Origin: Chloroflexus aggregans DSM 9485
GTDB taxonomy: Bacteria > Chloroflexota > Chloroflexia > Chloroflexales > Chloroflexaceae
Direction: 5' to 3'
Assembly: GCF_000021945.1 (NCBI RefSeq)
Contig: NC_011831.1
Span: forward strand, 3,175,353-3,239,352
DNA length: 64,000 nucleotides
In this document: piece after piece, positions 51,696-60,777 of the stretch
Numbering within the stretch: the stretch's first letter is position 1
How the letters are laid out: each line of letters starts with the position of its first letter
The notes under the pieces: model-generated
What the model was told of the DNA's origin: nothing
What the model saw: the letters and a program-made list of their open reading frames with translations, nothing else
The model's database searches: none
Made by a program: the position numbers and the translations under genes

Positions 51696-52961
51696 ATGGC
51701 TCCACGCGTTCTGATTGTCGGCGCATCGGTGGGTGGGGCGACCGCAGCGATTACGCTGCGGTCGTTCGGTATCGAGACGATACTGATCGAGAAGGAACTG
51801 GTCAAGGCAAAGCCGTGCGGTGGTGCAGTGCCGCCCGCCGCGTTTCGTGAGTTTGATTTGCCGACGAGCTTGATCGATCGTAAGGTGCGCCAGTGTCTGA
51901 TCGTGTCGCCTTCCGGCCAAGAGACTCGTGTTCCGGTAGCGGGTACGGTTCCGAGTGAGGATGATTATGTGGCAATGGTGCGGCGCGAAGTGTTCGATAG
52001 CTTCTTGCGTCGGCGGGCACAAGAGCGTGGTGCTGAGTTGATCCATGCCCAACTGATCGGCCTGCGGGTTGATCGGCGTGGTGTTGAGGCGACATACCGC
52101 ACCCCCTCCGGTCACGAAGGGTCGGTGTGGGCCGATGTGGTGATCGGAGCTGATGGTGCCTATTCGCCGACGGCTAAGTTTCTCGGCTTGCCGAATCTAC
52201 CCCGTGCAGTGGCCATGCAAGAGCGGATTAAACTGCCACCCGATAAGATGGCCCGCTGGGAAGAGACGGCCGATCTGTACCTTGGGCACGAAGTTAGTCC
52301 TGATTTGTACGCATGGGCCTTCCCCAAACGTGACCACATTGCCGTCGGGATCGGCGCCGGCCCCCGTCATGGCTCGGCGGCTAAGCAATTGCTGAACAAT
52401 CTCAAGCGGCGGCTCGGTTCGGCCCTCGATGGTGGGCAAGTCATCTTGCGGGAAGCCCATGCCTTGCCGATGGAGCCTCGTCCGCACTTAGCCTTCGATC
52501 GGGTGATGTTCATCGGTGATGCCGCCGGCTTAGTGGTGCATACCTCCGGTGAGGGGATTTATTGGGCGATGAAGAGTGGGCAAATGGCGGCACAAACACT
52601 GGCTGAGTATCTCGATGCGCCGAGTGAGGCCAACCTACGCACCTACGAGCGACGGTGGTGGAAGCAGTACGGTACGATGTACCGCTTCCTGCGTTTCTTG
52701 CAGGTCTGGGGGTATGGTAATGAGCGGCAGATGGAGGTGTTTACCGAGATGTGCCGCAACTACGATGTACAACGTCTGACGTTCGATAGTTACATGCACA
52801 AGCAGATGGCACCGGCGCCGTGGTTGGCTCAGTTGCGGATGACTGCCGAAATCATCGCCAGCGAAGTTCGTAACTATGTGCGGCCACGGACACCGCTCCG
52901 TGAGCAACTCGGTTTGACGATAGTCGAGAAGCAGAAGCAGCGGGTTGCGGCAGCAGATTAG
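51696..52961 (+). CDS. bchP: Geranylgeranyl reductase
   Basis: 421 residues from the ATG at 51696, which has AGAAG upstream; a GTG at 51687 would add three residues. Reduces the geranylgeranyl side chain of bacteriochlorophyll (or its diphosphate) to phytyl using NADPH. The N-terminal FAD motif is VLIVGASVGGATAAITL, then EKELVKAKPCGGAVPP with the P-C-G-G pattern of this family. The second FAD motif is RVMFIGDAAGLVVHTSGEGI, followed by YWAMKSGQMAAQTL. It starts 30 bases after bchG, so the two last steps of Bchl a formation are coupled. Confidence 0.95.
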   Translation: MAPRVLIVGASVGGATAAITLRSFGIETILIEKELVKAKPCGGAVPPAAFREFDLPTSLIDRKVRQCLIVSPSGQETRVPVAGTVPSEDDYVAMVRREVFDSFLRRRAQERGAELIHAQLIGLRVDRRGVEATYRTPSGHEGSVWADVVIGADGAYSPTAKFLGLPNLPRAVAMQERIKLPPDKMARWEETADLYLGHEVSPDLYAWAFPKRDHIAVGIGAGPRHGSAAKQLLNNLKRRLGSALDGGQVILREAHALPMEPRPHLAFDRVMFIGDAAGLVVHTSGEGIYWAMKSGQMAAQTLAEYLDAPSEANLRTYERRWWKQYGTMYRFLRFLQVWGYGNERQMEVFTEMCRNYDVQRLTFDSYMHKQMAPAPWLAQLRMTAEIIASEVRNYVRPRTPLREQLGLTIVEKQKQRVAAAD

Positions 52962-52982
52962 GTGACGACGTTGGGGATTGTG

Positions 52983-53007
52983 AGAGGCAGCCACAGCGGC
53001 TGCCTCT
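52983..53007 (+). terminator. Terminator-like hairpin after bchP
   Basis: AGAGGCAGCC (52983-52992), loop ACAGC, GGCTGCCTCT (52998-53007), then TCGTTGTTCTTCGG. A perfect 10-bp stem 21 bases after the bchP stop, which closes the puf-bch cluster. Confidence 0.8.
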
Positions 53008-53330
53008 TCGTTGTTCTTCGGTTATGCGACAAGATACGCTGCCGGCGTGTCGCACAGGTGCGATCCCGTTGTCGTTGCTGACGATACCTACATCGGTTTC
53101 GCCCGACCGTTGGGGAAGAGGGACCGTCTCTGATACTGTTCTGCAGTATGGAGTAATTGAGGTGCAGCACGCAGACCGTCTCGCTATTGCGAGAATCCTC
53201 GATCAATGCGGCGAGTCTTTTGCTCCCCGTTGCCCACATTATGGCGTAGTCGTATTCAATCAAGTATGCGACATTTTAAGTGTCGACGATCTTCTGGCTT
53301 GTTGTCAAGTCAAACCGCAACAAAAAATAT
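53008..53330. other. Gene-free interval between bchP and the cupredoxin gene
   Basis: About 320 bases. Open frames are present (for example from 53024 on the plus strand) but have no family resemblance or proper start. The right end holds the cupredoxin terminator. I see nothing else definite. Confidence 0.45.
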
Positions 53331-53355
53331 GCGAGCTGCATCCGATGCAGCTCGC
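53331..53355 (-). terminator. Rho-independent terminator of the cupredoxin gene
   Basis: GCGAGCTGCAT and ATGCAGCTCGC form a perfect 11-bp stem around a 3-base loop. Read on the minus strand it is followed by ATATTTTTTGTTG, a proper U-tract, 24 bases after the cupredoxin stop. Confidence 0.88.
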
Positions 53356-53378
53356 AGCACGGACAACCGAGGCTCCGA

Positions 53379-53801
53379 TTAGCGCTGGGCAACGGTTTCG
53401 AGAACCGTCATCGTGCCATGCATCCCGGCGGTGAAATGACCCTCGATGCCACAGACAAATTGGTACTGACCGGCCATGTCAGGTGACGTAAACGTCACTG
53501 TGGTACTTTCACCGGGTTTTACCTCAATTTCCCAATAGATATTCTCTTCATCTTCGTCGCCAAAACTATCACCGACAGTGGTTCCGTATTTCATAATCAC
53601 CAGCTCGTGTTCGATGGCGCCTTTATTGGTCAGGTGCAGTGTAATCTCTTTACCGGGCGGAATAATGAGTGTATCCGGTTCAAACTTATAATCGGTCAGG
53701 ACAACGTTAATCTCTGTAGAAGCAGTTGGTTGGCGGCTACACGCACTCAGTGCTGCAAGTACCAATACGAACCCGAACACCAGCATCCACCATCGTCGCA
53801 T
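53379..53801 (-). CDS. Cupredoxin (blue copper) lipoprotein
   Basis: 140 residues from the ATG at 53801, which has AGGAG upstream; longer readings lack a signal. The N-terminal lipobox signal FVLVLAALSAC is followed by a Ser/Thr linker. The cupredoxin fold carries a full type 1 copper set: His in AIEHELVIMKYG, then Cys, His and Met in FVCGIEGHFTAGMHGTM. Likely a membrane-tethered electron carrier. It differs from the auracyanins I recall in being shorter, with an acidic insert (GDEDEEN) and a GIEGHF motif. Its position just after the puf-bch cluster, on the opposite strand, suggests photosynthetic or respiratory electron transfer, which is inferred. Confidence 0.88.
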   Translation of the reverse strand: MRRWWMLVFGFVLVLAALSACSRQPTASTEINVVLTDYKFEPDTLIIPPGKEITLHLTNKGAIEHELVIMKYGTTVGDSFGDEDEENIYWEIEVKPGESTTVTFTSPDMAGQYQFVCGIEGHFTAGMHGTMTVLETVAQR

Positions 53802-53978
53802 TGACTTTCTCCTTACTTTTGTTTGGTTAAACGTATCATCCGGCAGCGCAATAGCGCTGAGCAGAAGGCAAACACACACCAACTGTGCCTCATCGATGAA
53901 AAAGGCACGAGAAGCTTCTACCCGCGTGCAGTTTTTGCACACTGCATTATGCCTGAAAAGACTGATACCGATACCTGA

Positions 53979-54007
53979 AATATACTCCAAATCAATTTAT
54001 TTGTCAA
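53979..54007 (-). promoter_or_regulatory. Cupredoxin promoter
   Basis: On the minus strand: TTGACA (54007-54002), 17-base spacer, TATATT (53984-53979). The predicted leader is about 170 bases. Just upstream, at 54011-54020, is the perfect palindrome TTGTATACAA, and at 54035-54042 TTACGTAA; both are possible regulator sites. Confidence 0.7.
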
Positions 54008-54097
54008 GAATTGTATACAAATATATGAATATTATTACGTAATTAATAGGGTGAAAGAAGGGGATAGGGTTGGTGAGTCGTAGCGACGATTCTTTTC

Positions 54098-54128
54098 CTC
54101 CCTACTTCTCGCTGAGAGAAGCAGGGAG
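54098..54128. repeat. Hairpin beyond the dihydroorotate-dehydrogenase-like gene
   Basis: CCTCCCTACTTCTC and GAGAAGCAGGGAGG form a 14-bp stem with one mismatch and a short loop. It lies 15 bases after the minus-strand stop at 54144. No T-run follows on that strand, so a terminator role is only possible. Confidence 0.55.
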
Positions 54129-54143
54129 GAGTGTCAGGTCGTC

Positions 54144-55211
54144 TTATACTTCATCACCGAGGAACGGATACAACATCCGTCCGGTCAGATCGGTATGGCT
54201 CCCAAGGGCGTAAGGCGGACGATAATCATCGAGGACGCGAATGTAGTTTGCGCGCTCAAAGGCGGCCGGTTCGGCGACGGCGCGCTGGCTCATGCTGCCG
54301 TGCAGTTGTGCTATCGATTCATATTCGTGTTCGGTGAGCCACAACTCCATGTCGTGCAAAATCGTGCGTAGGACATCGGTAGCGCGTCCTCGCAGGAACG
54401 CCGATGCGATCATCGTTACGTTGGCCCCGGCCATCAGGCCTTTGAGTACGTCGATGGCATTGTGAACACCGCTGCTCAGGGCAAACTCTAACGGGATGCG
54501 TCCGTAGAGTAAAGCGATCCAGCGCAGTGATAGCCGCAATTCTGCTGAAGTGCTCAGTTGCAAATTGGGGCGCACCGAGAGCTGTTCGAGATCGAAATCA
54601 GGTTGGTAGAAGCGGTTGAACAATACCAACGCATTTGCTCCCGCTTCCATCAGTCGCCATGCGAAGTTGGGGAGGGCGGTGAAGTAGGGGCCGATCTTCA
54701 CCGCCAGTGGGATACTGATCTCAGCACGCACTGCTTTAACCAAATCGACATAAATGTCTTCAAGTTCGGAGCTGGTGATGTTGGTATCGATTGGCACAAA
54801 GTAGATGTTGAGTTCGAGCGCATCAGCACCGGCTTCCTGGATCAAGCGTGCGTAATGCACCCAACCTCCCTTCGAGACGCCGTTGAGGCTACCGATGACC
54901 GGAATGCTCAGGCCCTGTTTTAGGGCGGCTACCTGCTCGAGGTAGCGTTCGGGGCCGGTGCTATATGCTCCGTGTTCGGGCAGATAGCTGAGGGCTTCGG
55001 CGAAGCTCTCGGCTCCATGGCTCAGCATACGGTCCAGCTCGAGGCTCTGCTGGATGATCTGCTCTTCGAAGAGCGAGTACATCACCACTGCCCCTAGTCC
55101 GGCCTCTTCCAGTTGGCGGACAAGTTCGACATTGCGGCTGATGGGTGAGGCTGCGGCCACGATTGGTGTGCGCAGCTTCATGCCCAGATAGGTGGTACTA
55201 AGGTCGATCAT
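54144..55211 (-). CDS. Dihydroorotate-dehydrogenase-like flavoprotein
   Basis: 355 residues. FMN-binding TIM barrel of the DHOD/PreA group: MIDLSTTYLGMKLRTPIVAA, SPISRNVELVRQLEEAGLGA, IPVIGSLNGVSKGGWVHYAR, ALELNIYFVP, IPLAVKIGPYFTALPNFA, ALVLFNRFYQPDFD, and a phosphate-binding region near SSGVHNAIDVLKGLMAGAN. The usual catalytic Cys/Ser loop of true dihydroorotate dehydrogenases is not obvious, so pyrimidine synthesis is uncertain. The gene overlaps the end of nifJ by 4 bases (ATGA), a linkage that points to a ferredoxin-linked redox role. Confidence 0.82.
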   Translation of the reverse strand: MIDLSTTYLGMKLRTPIVAAASPISRNVELVRQLEEAGLGAVVMYSLFEEQIIQQSLELDRMLSHGAESFAEALSYLPEHGAYSTGPERYLEQVAALKQGLSIPVIGSLNGVSKGGWVHYARLIQEAGADALELNIYFVPIDTNITSSELEDIYVDLVKAVRAEISIPLAVKIGPYFTALPNFAWRLMEAGANALVLFNRFYQPDFDLEQLSVRPNLQLSTSAELRLSLRWIALLYGRIPLEFALSSGVHNAIDVLKGLMAGANVTMIASAFLRGRATDVLRTILHDMELWLTEHEYESIAQLHGSMSQRAVAEPAAFERANYIRVLDDYRPPYALGSHTDLTGRMLYPFLGDEV

Positions 55212-58200
55212 CGCAGCCCCTCCTTCGTCTCAGCAACCAGCTCATTGGCCATCCACTGCAAATGTGCCCACTTGAGTGCCACTTGGCGGCGCAAGCTATT
55301 CAGCAACTGCTCGTAGCGTGCTGGGTTCGCCTGTTGCAACATTTGGAAGCGCCCTTCACCGCGCAGATAGACTTCGGGATCGAGGCTCGGCGCCTTCGAG
55401 TCGATTGTCAACGGTGAGCCTTCGTGGATAGCAGGGTTGTAGCGGTACAGCGGCCAGATACCGGTTTCGACCGCGAGCCGTTGCTGCTCGAGGCCGCGAC
55501 GTAGGTCGTAGCCATGGGCGATACAGTGGCTGTAGGCAATAATGAGTGAAACACCGGGATAGGCCTCAGCCTCTTGGAAGGCGCGTAAGGTTTGAACATC
55601 GTCGGCGCCGAAGGCAACGCGCGCTACGTAGACATCACCGTAGGTCATTGCGATCTGGGCCAGATCTTTCTTCACCCCGCCTTTGCCACGTGCGGCGAAC
55701 TTGGCAACGGCGCCGGTTGGGGTTGACTTGCTCGCCTGCCCGCCGGTATTGGAGTAGACTTCGGTATCGAGCACGAGAATATTGACATCGCGCCCTGAGG
55801 CGAAGACGTGATCGAGACCGCCAAAGCCGATGTCGTAGGCCCAGCCGTCACCACCAACAATCCAGATGCTGCGTTTGATCAGCACATCGGCCAGTGCCAG
55901 CAGGTCACGCATTGTGTTCACCTCTGGCGGGTTGCCGTCGATCAGTTCACGGAGCCGCTGCTTGAGGATGGCTACTCGTTCACGCTGTTCGCGAATACCA
56001 ACTTCGGTGTGCTGATCGGCGTTGAGCAGGTCTTCGACAAACTCGGCACCAAGGATAGGGCGGAGTTGGTTGAGGAGCATGTGGGCATGGGCGAGTTGCT
56101 GGTCGATGCTTAGCCGCATACCAAGGCCAAATTCGGCGTTATCTTCAAACAGTGAATTGCACCATGCCGGCCCACGCCCCTCGGCGTTGGTCGTCCACGG
56201 GGTGGTCGGGAGATTGCCACCGTAAATGGACGAACAACCGGTGGCGTTGGCAATGATCGCACGGTCGCCAAACAGTTGGCTGAGCAGTTTGAGGTAGGGT
56301 GTTTCGCCGCACCCGGCGCACGCACCCGAAAATTCCATCAACGGCACGTACAACTGCGTATGTTTGACGCTACCGGATGGGATGAGTGTGCGATCTACGT
56401 CGGGTAGGCTGACGAAGAAGTCCCAGTACGCGGCTTCGCGAGCACGGATGGGGGCTTGCGGTTGCAGATTGATCGCCTTGCGTCCGACTGCACGCTTATC
56501 TTTGACCGGGCACGCCTCGACACACAAGCCACAGCCGGTGCAGTCTTCCGGTGCCACTTGTAGCGTATAGCGTTGGCCGGGGAATTCTTTGAAACGGGCC
56601 GGTGCGCTCTGGAAACCTTCGGGAGCGCCGGCAAGCGCCTCTTCGGGGTAGACCTTAGCCCGGATCGTTGCGTGCGGACAGACAAACACACACTTGTTGC
56701 ATTGAATGCAGATGTTCGGGTCCCACACCGGAATCTCGATCGCGATATTGCGTTTCTCCCACTTGGTGGTACCGGTGGGGAAGGAGCCATCAATGGGAAT
56801 TGCACTGACCGGCAGTTCATCGCCGCGCCCGGCGATCATCGGGCCGAGCACTTCGCGCACGAACGGCGGTGCATGCTCAGGTACCGGAGGACGCATCGGT
56901 AAGCCGTTATCTTCACTTGGCGGCGGAATAGGTACTTCGTAGAGGCGATCGAGGGTGCGATCTACGGCAGCCCAATTTTGCTTCACGACAGCCTCACCGC
57001 GCCGACCGTAGGTCTTCTTGATCGATTGTTTGATGGCGGCAATGGCGTCTTCGCGTGGTAACACGCCACTGATAGCGAAGAAGCAGGTTTGCATAACGGT
57101 GTTAATGCGACCGCGCATACCGACTTCGTTCGCTACTGCCGTTGCATCAATCACATAGAAGCGCAGGTTTAGATCGCGAATCTTGCGCTGGACGACGGTC
57201 GGCAATTGGTGCCAGACCTGATCGGGACCGTAAGGACTGTTGAGCAGGAAGACCCCGTTGGGAGCAGCGTATTGCAAGATATCAAACCGCTCGAGGAAAC
57301 TAAAATTGTGACAAGCGACGAATTGAGCTTGACCCTTGCCGATAAGATAGGGGGTTGCCAGTGGCGAGGGGCCAAAGCGCAAATGCGAGATGGTCACCGA
57401 CCCTGACTTCTTCGAGTCGTAGACGAAATACCCTTGAGCGTAGCGTTCGGCCTCACCTTCACTGCTATCCCCGATGATCTTAATGCTGTTCTTGTTTGCC
57501 CCGACCGTGCCGTCTGAGCCGAGTCCCCAGAATACACAACGTACCGTACCGGGGGGATCAATGCAGAGATCGGGATCGTAGCTCAAACTGCTATGACTGA
57601 CATCATCGTTGATCCCGACGGTGAAGTGCTCTTTGGGATGGGGTTTTGCCAACTCGGCAAAGACGGCTGCTGCCATACCGGGTGTAAACTCTTTGGACGA
57701 GAGACCGTAGCGTCCCCCGATAATCGTGATCGGCTGATTGCGCAATGCGCTTACCACATCGAGGAAGAGCGGTTCTCCAGAAGCGCCTGGCTCTTTGGTG
57801 CGGTCGAGGACGGCAATGGCTTTTACGGTTGGCGGAAGGACGGCGCGGAACGCCTCGGCGGCAAAGGGCCGGAATAGGCGCACCATCACCACCCCGACCT
57901 TCTCACCCTGCCGATGCAGGTAGAATGCCGTCTCACGGGCGGTCTCACCACCCGATCCCATTATCACAATCACCCGTTCGGCATCGGGTGCGCCGAAGTA
58001 GTCGAAGAGATGGTACTGGCGACCGGTGATGGCCGCGAAACGATCCATCTGCTCCTGCACGACGTTGGGAAAGGCATCGAGAATGGGTTGGATGCGCTCA
58101 CGGGCTTGAAATGCGACATCTGGATTCTGCGCCGTACCGCGAATCACCGGATGTTCGGGGGAGAGGGCGTGAGCACGCTGATCGTGGACCCACTCGTCCT

Positions 58201-58786
58201 TGATCATTGCCCGAATCTCTTCCGGTTCGAGCTGAATAATGGTATTCACCTCGTGCGAGGTGCGAAATCCGTCGAAGAAGTGGATCACCGGCAGCTTACC
58301 GGCCAGTGAACTGGCGTGGGCAATGAGGGCTAGATCCTGCGCCTCTTGGACCGACGCTGACGCGATCATACCAACACCGGTGGTACGGGCGGCCATCACA
58401 TCAGACTGATCGCCGAAGATCGACAACGCTTGGGTTGCCACAGCGCGCGCCGCAACGTGGAACACACCGGGCGTCATCTCGGCGGCCATCTTGAACATGT
58501 TGGGAATCATCAACAGCAGTCCTTGCGAGGCGGTGAAGGTAGTGGTCAATGCGCCGGTCTGCATAGCACCGTGTAATGCACCGGCAGCTCCACCCTCAGA
58601 CTGCATTTCATACACGGTTGGCACGACACCCCACAGATTCGGCTTACCGGCGGCCGCATACGCATCGGCAAGCTCACCCATCGGAGTGGAAGGGGTTATC
58701 GGATAGATTGCGATCACTTCACTCAGTTGATAGGCAACGTTAGCAACTGCTTCATTGCCATCCAGCGTTACACGCCGTGATCCCAT
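55208..58786 (-). CDS. nifJ: Pyruvate:ferredoxin (flavodoxin) oxidoreductase
   Basis: 1192 residues, the full-length fused homodimeric form. Interconverts pyruvate plus CoA with acetyl-CoA, CO2 and reduced ferredoxin. The N-terminal domain (IAIYPITPSTPMGELADAYA) is followed by a transketolase-like domain and a ferredoxin domain with CIQCNKCVFVCP (about residue 690) and CTGCGLCVEACP (about 747), then CAGCGETPY (about 820). The C-terminal TPP domain has GGDGWAYDIGFGGLDHV (about 978) and SNTGGQASKSTPTGAV (about 1015). AAGGAGG lies upstream of the ATG. It is translationally coupled to the downstream DHOD-like gene. In Chloroflexus it can serve acetyl-CoA assimilation or fermentation. Confidence 0.97.
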   Translation of the reverse strand: MGSRRVTLDGNEAVANVAYQLSEVIAIYPITPSTPMGELADAYAAAGKPNLWGVVPTVYEMQSEGGAAGALHGAMQTGALTTTFTASQGLLLMIPNMFKMAAEMTPGVFHVAARAVATQALSIFGDQSDVMAARTTGVGMIASASVQEAQDLALIAHASSLAGKLPVIHFFDGFRTSHEVNTIIQLEPEEIRAMIKDEWVHDQRAHALSPEHPVIRGTAQNPDVAFQARERIQPILDAFPNVVQEQMDRFAAITGRQYHLFDYFGAPDAERVIVIMGSGGETARETAFYLHRQGEKVGVVMVRLFRPFAAEAFRAVLPPTVKAIAVLDRTKEPGASGEPLFLDVVSALRNQPITIIGGRYGLSSKEFTPGMAAAVFAELAKPHPKEHFTVGINDDVSHSSLSYDPDLCIDPPGTVRCVFWGLGSDGTVGANKNSIKIIGDSSEGEAERYAQGYFVYDSKKSGSVTISHLRFGPSPLATPYLIGKGQAQFVACHNFSFLERFDILQYAAPNGVFLLNSPYGPDQVWHQLPTVVQRKIRDLNLRFYVIDATAVANEVGMRGRINTVMQTCFFAISGVLPREDAIAAIKQSIKKTYGRRGEAVVKQNWAAVDRTLDRLYEVPIPPPSEDNGLPMRPPVPEHAPPFVREVLGPMIAGRGDELPVSAIPIDGSFPTGTTKWEKRNIAIEIPVWDPNICIQCNKCVFVCPHATIRAKVYPEEALAGAPEGFQSAPARFKEFPGQRYTLQVAPEDCTGCGLCVEACPVKDKRAVGRKAINLQPQAPIRAREAAYWDFFVSLPDVDRTLIPSGSVKHTQLYVPLMEFSGACAGCGETPYLKLLSQLFGDRAIIANATGCSSIYGGNLPTTPWTTNAEGRGPAWCNSLFEDNAEFGLGMRLSIDQQLAHAHMLLNQLRPILGAEFVEDLLNADQHTEVGIREQRERVAILKQRLRELIDGNPPEVNTMRDLLALADVLIKRSIWIVGGDGWAYDIGFGGLDHVFASGRDVNILVLDTEVYSNTGGQASKSTPTGAVAKFAARGKGGVKKDLAQIAMTYGDVYVARVAFGADDVQTLRAFQEAEAYPGVSLIIAYSHCIAHGYDLRRGLEQQRLAVETGIWPLYRYNPAIHEGSPLTIDSKAPSLDPEVYLRGEGRFQMLQQANPARYEQLLNSLRRQVALKWAHLQWMANELVAETKEGLR

Positions 58787-59024
58787 AGCTGCCTCCTTGG
58801 CTGTATGCAGGAAACGCGCTGCCTGCTTTCATCAGTATAGAAGCAGCGTGAGAAAGCGTCAGATGAAACTCAAGCAACTCTCGGTGATGATAAATTCATT
58901 CTGTAACTATTTCGACCGGCAAAGATTCATCTATTTTTTAACTATTGAACCCGTTTCCTGATCAGGGGGCGATTACGACGTTCTATAATAGGAACGATCT
59001 CACGCGACAAAGATGGAGCGTTGC
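58787..59024. other. Intergenic region upstream of nifJ and the DUF2064 gene
   Basis: About 240 bases between divergent genes, AT-rich around 58880-58995. TATAAT at 58984-58989 may be the -10 box of the DUF2064 gene, but no -35 sits at a good distance (TTGAAC at 58945 is too far). No clear nifJ promoter is visible on the minus strand. Confidence 0.4.
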
Positions 59025-59576
59025 ATGCAGCGCACAACTCTCATTTTCGACCGTACCGCCGTGTTACGCGAGTCGTTCGGTATTGAAGCGAGCTGGTGGT
59101 CGAGTGCCTTTATCGCCGATTTGCAAACGTTGACGATGCGTGTCACCGGAGTGACGGCTATCGTGACAAGTGCGGTACACATTGCTGCCGAGTCGGTTGA
59201 TGGACCACTGGTGGTGATCAGTGGTGATACTCCGCATTTGCCGGAGACGCGCCTCCGCGATGCCTTTACTCTGTTGGAAGCGGGGGCCGATCTTGTGGTG
59301 GGACCGTGTGACCGGGGAGGGTGGTATCTGCTGGGGATACGTTCTCCATCTTTGGCTGCGCATCTTCCCTCTACGCCGGTTCTGCCGTGGCTGGATCATA
59401 TGCGTCAACAGAGTCTACGTGTACGGCAATTACCGTTCTGGTTTCGGATTACGTTACCATCCGATCTCGCGACGCTAGCTACTGCGTTGCGTACTATGCC
59501 GGCTACCTACGCCCCGGCAACGCGCCGTCTCCTCGGCAACAGTGATGGTATGCTGGCGCGGGAGTGGGGTGCCTGA
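59025..59576 (+). CDS. DUF2064 (TIGR04282-like) glycosyltransferase-fold protein
   Basis: 183 residues from the ATG at 59025, which has GGAG 6 bases upstream; an ATG at 59013 would overlap that site. The GT-A-like core includes VVISGDTPHLPETRLRDAFT (GDxPxLP) and GADLVVGPCDRGGWYLLGIR, the pattern of the DUF2064/CofC-MobA-like family (there G-P-x-D-x-G-G-Y-Y-L). The family is found near glycosyltransferase genes; its reaction is unproven. The N-terminal part before residue 50 is less conserved in form. Neighbouring GT4 gene on the opposite strand. Confidence 0.72.
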   Translation: MQRTTLIFDRTAVLRESFGIEASWWSSAFIADLQTLTMRVTGVTAIVTSAVHIAAESVDGPLVVISGDTPHLPETRLRDAFTLLEAGADLVVGPCDRGGWYLLGIRSPSLAAHLPSTPVLPWLDHMRQQSLRVRQLPFWFRITLPSDLATLATALRTMPATYAPATRRLLGNSDGMLAREWGA

Positions 59577-59600
59577 GGTGACGGTGGTTTGATATAATAA

Positions 59601-60704
59601 TTATACGGCTGTAACCTCGCGATACACCTGCTCAGTGCGCTCCACCATCTGAGAAAGGCGAAATTCGGTTATTGCCCGTTCTCTACCGGCCAGCCCAAGC
59701 GCGCGTGCTCGGCTAGGGTTGTTAAAGAGGCTTGCTAACGCTTGGGCCAGCGCCGATGGATCGGCGGGCGGAACCACCAAACCGGTTCGTCCGTGTTGAG
59801 TGACAAAGCTGGTCCCGGTACCTAGTTCGGTACAGATCACCGGTAGGCCGGCCAATTGGGCCTCGATTTGGACAATACCGAAGGCCTCGCTGCGAGCTAC
59901 CGACGGTAATACGAACACATCGGCGAGCGCGTAGAGCGCACGTAACGTCATCTGATCAACTTCCCCTAACACATGCACCCGGTGCTCAACGCCTAACACG
60001 GCGGCGAGCCTCACGAGATCGTAACCACGCACCGTGGCATCCCCACCGGCGATAATGGCATGACCTCGCGGTAAGCGTGCGATAGCCTGGATCAGGTACT
60101 CCACGCCTTTGTAGTAGCGTAGCCGTCCGACGAATAAGGCATTAGGACCGGGGAAGCGCCGGTGTAGGGCCGCCACTAACGCTGGATCGGGTAACGGCAA
60201 TGGAGGAAGGCCGAAGGGGATAATCCGTATCCGTTCCCGATGGCACCGTAGCCATGGTGATGTAGCGGCCAATGGTGGGCTGGTGGCAATCACGCAGGCG
60301 GCACGGTGGAGGGTGTGATTGATCAAGGGAGCCGTCAAGCGGCCCAGTATGCGCTGACGCACAATGTCGCTGTGGTAGGTTATCACGAATGGGGCCCGCG
60401 TGACGAGGAGCGCCAGATCGCCAAAAGGGTATGGATGATGCGCGTGGATTATGTCGGGGCGTAAGCGTGCCGCATACCAGAGCAGGGCCGGGCTTAACGG
60501 GGTGCGAGCCAGGGTAACCAGGCGCGGCACACCGATGAGTTCGACCCCGTTGCGCCACGTATGACAACCACGCCGTTCGGGTGCGACGTAGAGTACCGTT
60601 ACACGATGACCACGTGCTGCTAACCCTTCACTGAGCAGTTGCACGTGTCCTTCGATACCGCCTTTCACCGGTGGATAGTCTTTGTAGAGTTGCAGAATGT
60701 GCAT
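59601..60704 (-). CDS. Family 4 glycosyltransferase
   Basis: 367 residues from the ATG at 60704. The GT-B N-terminal domain begins MHILQLYKDYPPVKGGIEGH, with the GGIE motif typical of GT4 starts, and has IIHAHHPYPFGDLALLV. The C-terminal domain has the donor-binding FVGRLRYYKGVEYLIQAI, HVLGEVDQM and the acidic SVARSEAFGIVQIEAQLAGL (E-x7-E). It probably adds a sugar to a lipid or polysaccharide acceptor. The donor is unknown. Convergent with the DUF2064 gene; 73 bases separate its start from the FMN riboswitch, which points the other way. Confidence 0.9.
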   Translation of the reverse strand: MHILQLYKDYPPVKGGIEGHVQLLSEGLAARGHRVTVLYVAPERRGCHTWRNGVELIGVPRLVTLARTPLSPALLWYAARLRPDIIHAHHPYPFGDLALLVTRAPFVITYHSDIVRQRILGRLTAPLINHTLHRAACVIATSPPLAATSPWLRCHRERIRIIPFGLPPLPLPDPALVAALHRRFPGPNALFVGRLRYYKGVEYLIQAIARLPRGHAIIAGGDATVRGYDLVRLAAVLGVEHRVHVLGEVDQMTLRALYALADVFVLPSVARSEAFGIVQIEAQLAGLPVICTELGTGTSFVTQHGRTGLVVPPADPSALAQALASLFNNPSRARALGLAGRERAITEFRLSQMVERTEQVYREVTAV

Positions 60705-60751
60705 ACGGTCTATGATAATCGAATGACTACACTGAGACAACCGTTCTCGTG

Positions 60752-60757
60752 TATAAT
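60752..60757 (+). promoter_or_regulatory. -10 box upstream of the FMN riboswitch
   Basis: TATAAT in GTGTATAATAG, about 14-20 bases before the riboswitch begins. The -35 is weak: no TTGACA-like hexamer is at the right distance. It is the only good candidate for the rib operon promoter. Confidence 0.55.
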
Positions 60758-60777
60758 AGAAAATATAATCTGGCAAA

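Noticed and set aside
48700..52961. Reaction-centre genes pufL and pufM
   Set aside because: They are not in this cluster: pufA is followed directly by pufC. In Chloroflexus they are known to be at another locus.
53024..53434. 136-codon plus-strand frame after bchP
   Set aside because: It starts inside an unstructured interval, runs through the cupredoxin terminator and into the antisense of the cupredoxin gene, and resembles no family.
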